This document shows, piece by piece, positions 5,051 to 6,842 of a DNA stretch of 6,842 nt. The position numbers and the translations under genes are program-made. Source of the stretch: Sphingobacteriaceae bacterium. GTDB taxonomy: Bacteria > Bacteroidota > Bacteroidia > B-17B0 > Aurantibacillaceae. Each line of letters begins with the position of its first letter. The stretch's first letter is position 1. The notes below the pieces were generated by a model. The model was not told where the DNA came from, searched no databases, and saw only the letters and a list, made by a program, of their open reading frames with translations. The DNA lies in contig JAHEYE010000188.1 of the NCBI GenBank assembly GCA_023251695.1, positions 1-6,842 of the forward strand. Reading direction: 5' to 3'.

Positions 5051-6842
5051 GACAAGAAAAGAGGAAAGATAGGCCAGCCCTGTCATATAAAACATTTGAA
5101 TAAACATCCATTTTTTACTTTTTGTTTCGCGGTACACAACGGCCATTGTGCTCATGCATTGCATGGCAAAAGCATAAAAGACCATCAGCGATAAACAAAC
5201 GGCTACGTTATATTTCGGTGCGCCGTCATTGTTTTTTTCAAGAACTAATTTTTCGCGGACAGAGCTTATGTTCTCTGCATTGTTAGCGCTATAGATGGTT
5301 GCCATAGTGCCAACAAATACTTCACGTGCAGCAAAAGAAGTAATTAGTGCAATGCCAATTTTCCAATCGAAACCTAATGGTGCTATAAAGGGTTCGATTT
5401 TTTTTCCGAGAGATCCGGCATAAGAAGCTTCCAGTTTTTCGGATTGCATTTTTTTATTTTCGTCGGAACCCGCAGCATTGTTGGCATATTTCTCTTCAAT
5501 TATCCGGAATTTGTCGCCTGGACCATGCGAGCTTAAGAACCAAAGCACAATTGAAACAGCAAGAATAATTTTTCCTGCTTCCCACAAAAACACTTTTACT
5601 TTTTCAACCACAATCACTCCAATACTTTTCCATTGAGGCATTCGGTAAACAGGTAATTCCATAATGAAGTAACTTTTCCCTTTTGCTTTTACAAGCAGCT
5701 TCAGGATAAATGCTGTTGCAAGCGTAGCAACAAAGCCCAACAGGTACATGCCAAGTAAAATAACGCCTTTCAAATTAAAAATTCCAAACAGTGCATCATC
5801 GGGAACCATTAATGAAATTAATAAAGTGTAAACCGGTAAACGTGCCGAGCAGCTCATTAAGGGGATGGTGAGAATGGTAATAAGCCTTTCTTTGTAATTG
5901 CTAATGGTACGCGTTCCCAAAATAGAAGGCACGGCACAAGCCACTCCGCTCATAATTGGTATTACAGATTTTCCATTCAAACCAAAGTGGCGGAAAATTT
6001 TATCCATAATAAAACTAACTCTGGCCATATATCCCGAATCTTCCAAAATTCCAATGAAAAAAAACAATAATGCAATTTGCGGAATAAAAACAACGATGCC
6101 GCTTAATCCCGACATAACACCATTAACAAGTAAATCATTCAGTTGTCCGGGCGGAAGTGCATGAGCGGTTTTTTCCATCATAAAAGAAAAACAGTTTTCA
6201 ATCCATGCCATTGGGAATTCAGCTATAAAGAAAATTGACTGAAATACCACGAACAAAACCAATAACAAAATGCTATATCCGAAAAAAGGATGGGTAATCA
6301 GTTTATCCGCTTTATCGGTATTGCGGCGCGTTGTGTTGCCCGGAAGCGTGACGGTTTTAGTAAATATATAATTGATAATTTTATACCGGTAAAGGCTATC
6401 TTTTTCCTCGAAAGCATTTAGCTTGTTTTTATATGCTTCTGTCCCTGCAAATTGTTTTGAGATAATATTTTTAAATCCTTCATGTCCGAGTTCGTTAGAT
6501 TTATTTACATCGTAGAATGAATTTTCTGAAATGACAGCGGAAAAAACACTACTTTTTAATTCTTCGGTCCCTTCTCCGCTTCTTGAATTAACGCACACAA
6601 TTGATATGCCCAACAAGCGGCTTAATTCTTCTGTATTAATTACTATTCCCAGCTCTTTGGCCTCATCAATCATATTCAGCACAACAACAACCGGAATTTT
6701 CAGGTCAATGATTTGAGTTGCTAAAAACAAATGCCGTTTTAAATTAGATGCATCAGTAACAACAACTGCCACATCAATATCGTCACCCAATAAAACTTTA
6801 CAGGCCACTTCTTCGTCGAGTGATTTTGGATACAAGCTGTAT
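5036..6842 (-). CDS. feoB: Ferrous iron transporter FeoB (5' end outside window)
   Basis: FeoB is an inner-membrane Fe2+ importer with an N-terminal G-protein domain. The window holds 602 codons. The frame is open at the right edge, beginning Tyr-Ser-Leu, which fits the end of the G3 motif DxxGxYSL; roughly 60 residues with G1 and G2 are missing. Counting from the Leu at 6835: TDASNLKRHL (27-36), G4 NMID (54-57), G5-like NSRSGEG (83-89), then the helical GDI-like region (about 95-170). Membrane segments lie near 185-207, 240-263, 318-342, 352-380, 413-435, 491-512, 545-566 and 577-598. Gate 1 shows ILEDSGYMARVSF (263-275) and GVACAVP (Cys300). Gate 2 shows PLMSCSARLPVY (Cys329), matching the conserved cysteines of the family. 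FAAREVFVGTMATIY (501-515) is also typical. The inferred full length, about 660 residues, matches a stand-alone FeoB without a fused FeoA. The TTG at 6835 is not the start. Its promoter and any FeoA lie outside. Confidence 0.96.
   Translation of the reverse strand, partial: YSLYPKSLDEEVACKVLLGDDIDVAVVVTDASNLKRHLFLATQIIDLKIPVVVVLNMIDEAKELGIVINTEELSRLLGISIVCVNSRSGEGTEELKSSVFSAVISENSFYDVNKSNELGHEGFKNIISKQFAGTEAYKNKLNAFEEKDSLYRYKIINYIFTKTVTLPGNTTRRNTDKADKLITHPFFGYSILLLVLFVVFQSIFFIAEFPMAWIENCFSFMMEKTAHALPPGQLNDLLVNGVMSGLSGIVVFIPQIALLFFFIGILEDSGYMARVSFIMDKIFRHFGLNGKSVIPIMSGVACAVPSILGTRTISNYKERLITILTIPLMSCSARLPVYTLLISLMVPDDALFGIFNLKGVILLGMYLLGFVATLATAFILKLLVKAKGKSYFIMELPVYRMPQWKSIGVIVVEKVKVFLWEAGKIILAVSIVLWFLSSHGPGDKFRIIEEKYANNAAGSDENKKMQSEKLEASYAGSLGKKIEPFIAPLGFDWKIGIALITSFAAREVFVGTMATIYSANNAENISSVREKLVLEKNNDGAPKYNVAVCLSLMVFYAFAMQCMSTMAVVYRETKSKKWMFIQMFYMTGLAYLSSFLVYNLF

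Noticed and set aside
4869..5111. Minus-strand open frame spanning the YdcF-like/feoB junction
   Set aside because: It overlaps both genes in other frames, has no family features, and both real genes have clear protein homology.
6833..6835. TTG at 6835 as the start of feoB
   Set aside because: It is the Leu of the conserved G3 region (Tyr-Ser-Leu precedes in frame), and a start here would remove the P-loop of the G domain.

Overview
This window looks like an ordinary chromosomal stretch from a member of the Bacteroidota, probably a Flavobacteriia- or Sphingobacteriia-like organism or an uncultured relative. The pointers are: moderately AT-rich DNA; TAA or TAG stops; no Shine-Dalgarno sequence before any gene start; signal peptides ending in the FxQ style typical of the phylum; a large TPR / five-blade PD40 propeller / carboxypeptidase-regulatory-like / OmpA_C protein; and a stand-alone FeoB. 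No phage, transposon, CRISPR array, tRNA or rRNA is visible.

Layout. (1) Plus strand, 1-1160: the 3' part of a coiled-coil OmpA/MotB-type peptidoglycan-binding protein, then after 11 nt a complete mscL. (2) 1170-1201: a hairpin with A- and T-runs on either side, able to end transcription from both directions between converging units. (3) Minus strand, 4315 down to 1200: a two-gene operon with a 5-nt gap, a secreted TPR protein followed by the 685-residue PD40/OmpA protein, whose domain order is that of the type IX secretion protein PorE. (4) 4316-4385: a 70-bp divergent intergenic region with two weak Bacteroidota-type promoter candidates. (5) Plus strand, 4386-5039: a YdcF-like (DUF218) protein with a lipoprotein-like signal peptide. 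(6) Minus strand, from the right edge to 5036: FeoB, the ferrous iron transporter, lacking only its N-terminal part, which lies outside the window. The YdcF-like gene and feoB converge and overlap by 4 nt. Both stop codons are written in one TTAA palindrome, in the loop of a perfect 8-bp inverted repeat.

How the genes fit together. Five of the six products act at or beyond the inner membrane. Two different OmpA_C proteins are predicted to bind peptidoglycan from the periplasmic side, MscL relieves hypo-osmotic stress, the TPR protein is probably a periplasmic scaffold, and FeoB imports Fe2+. An envelope-maintenance theme is reasonable for 1-4315. The YdcF-like gene and feoB may be neighbours only by chance. 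I do not see a convincing new system. The most useful leads are the PorE-like protein with its TPR partner, the two shared 3' ends, and the altered conserved motif in the YdcF-like protein.
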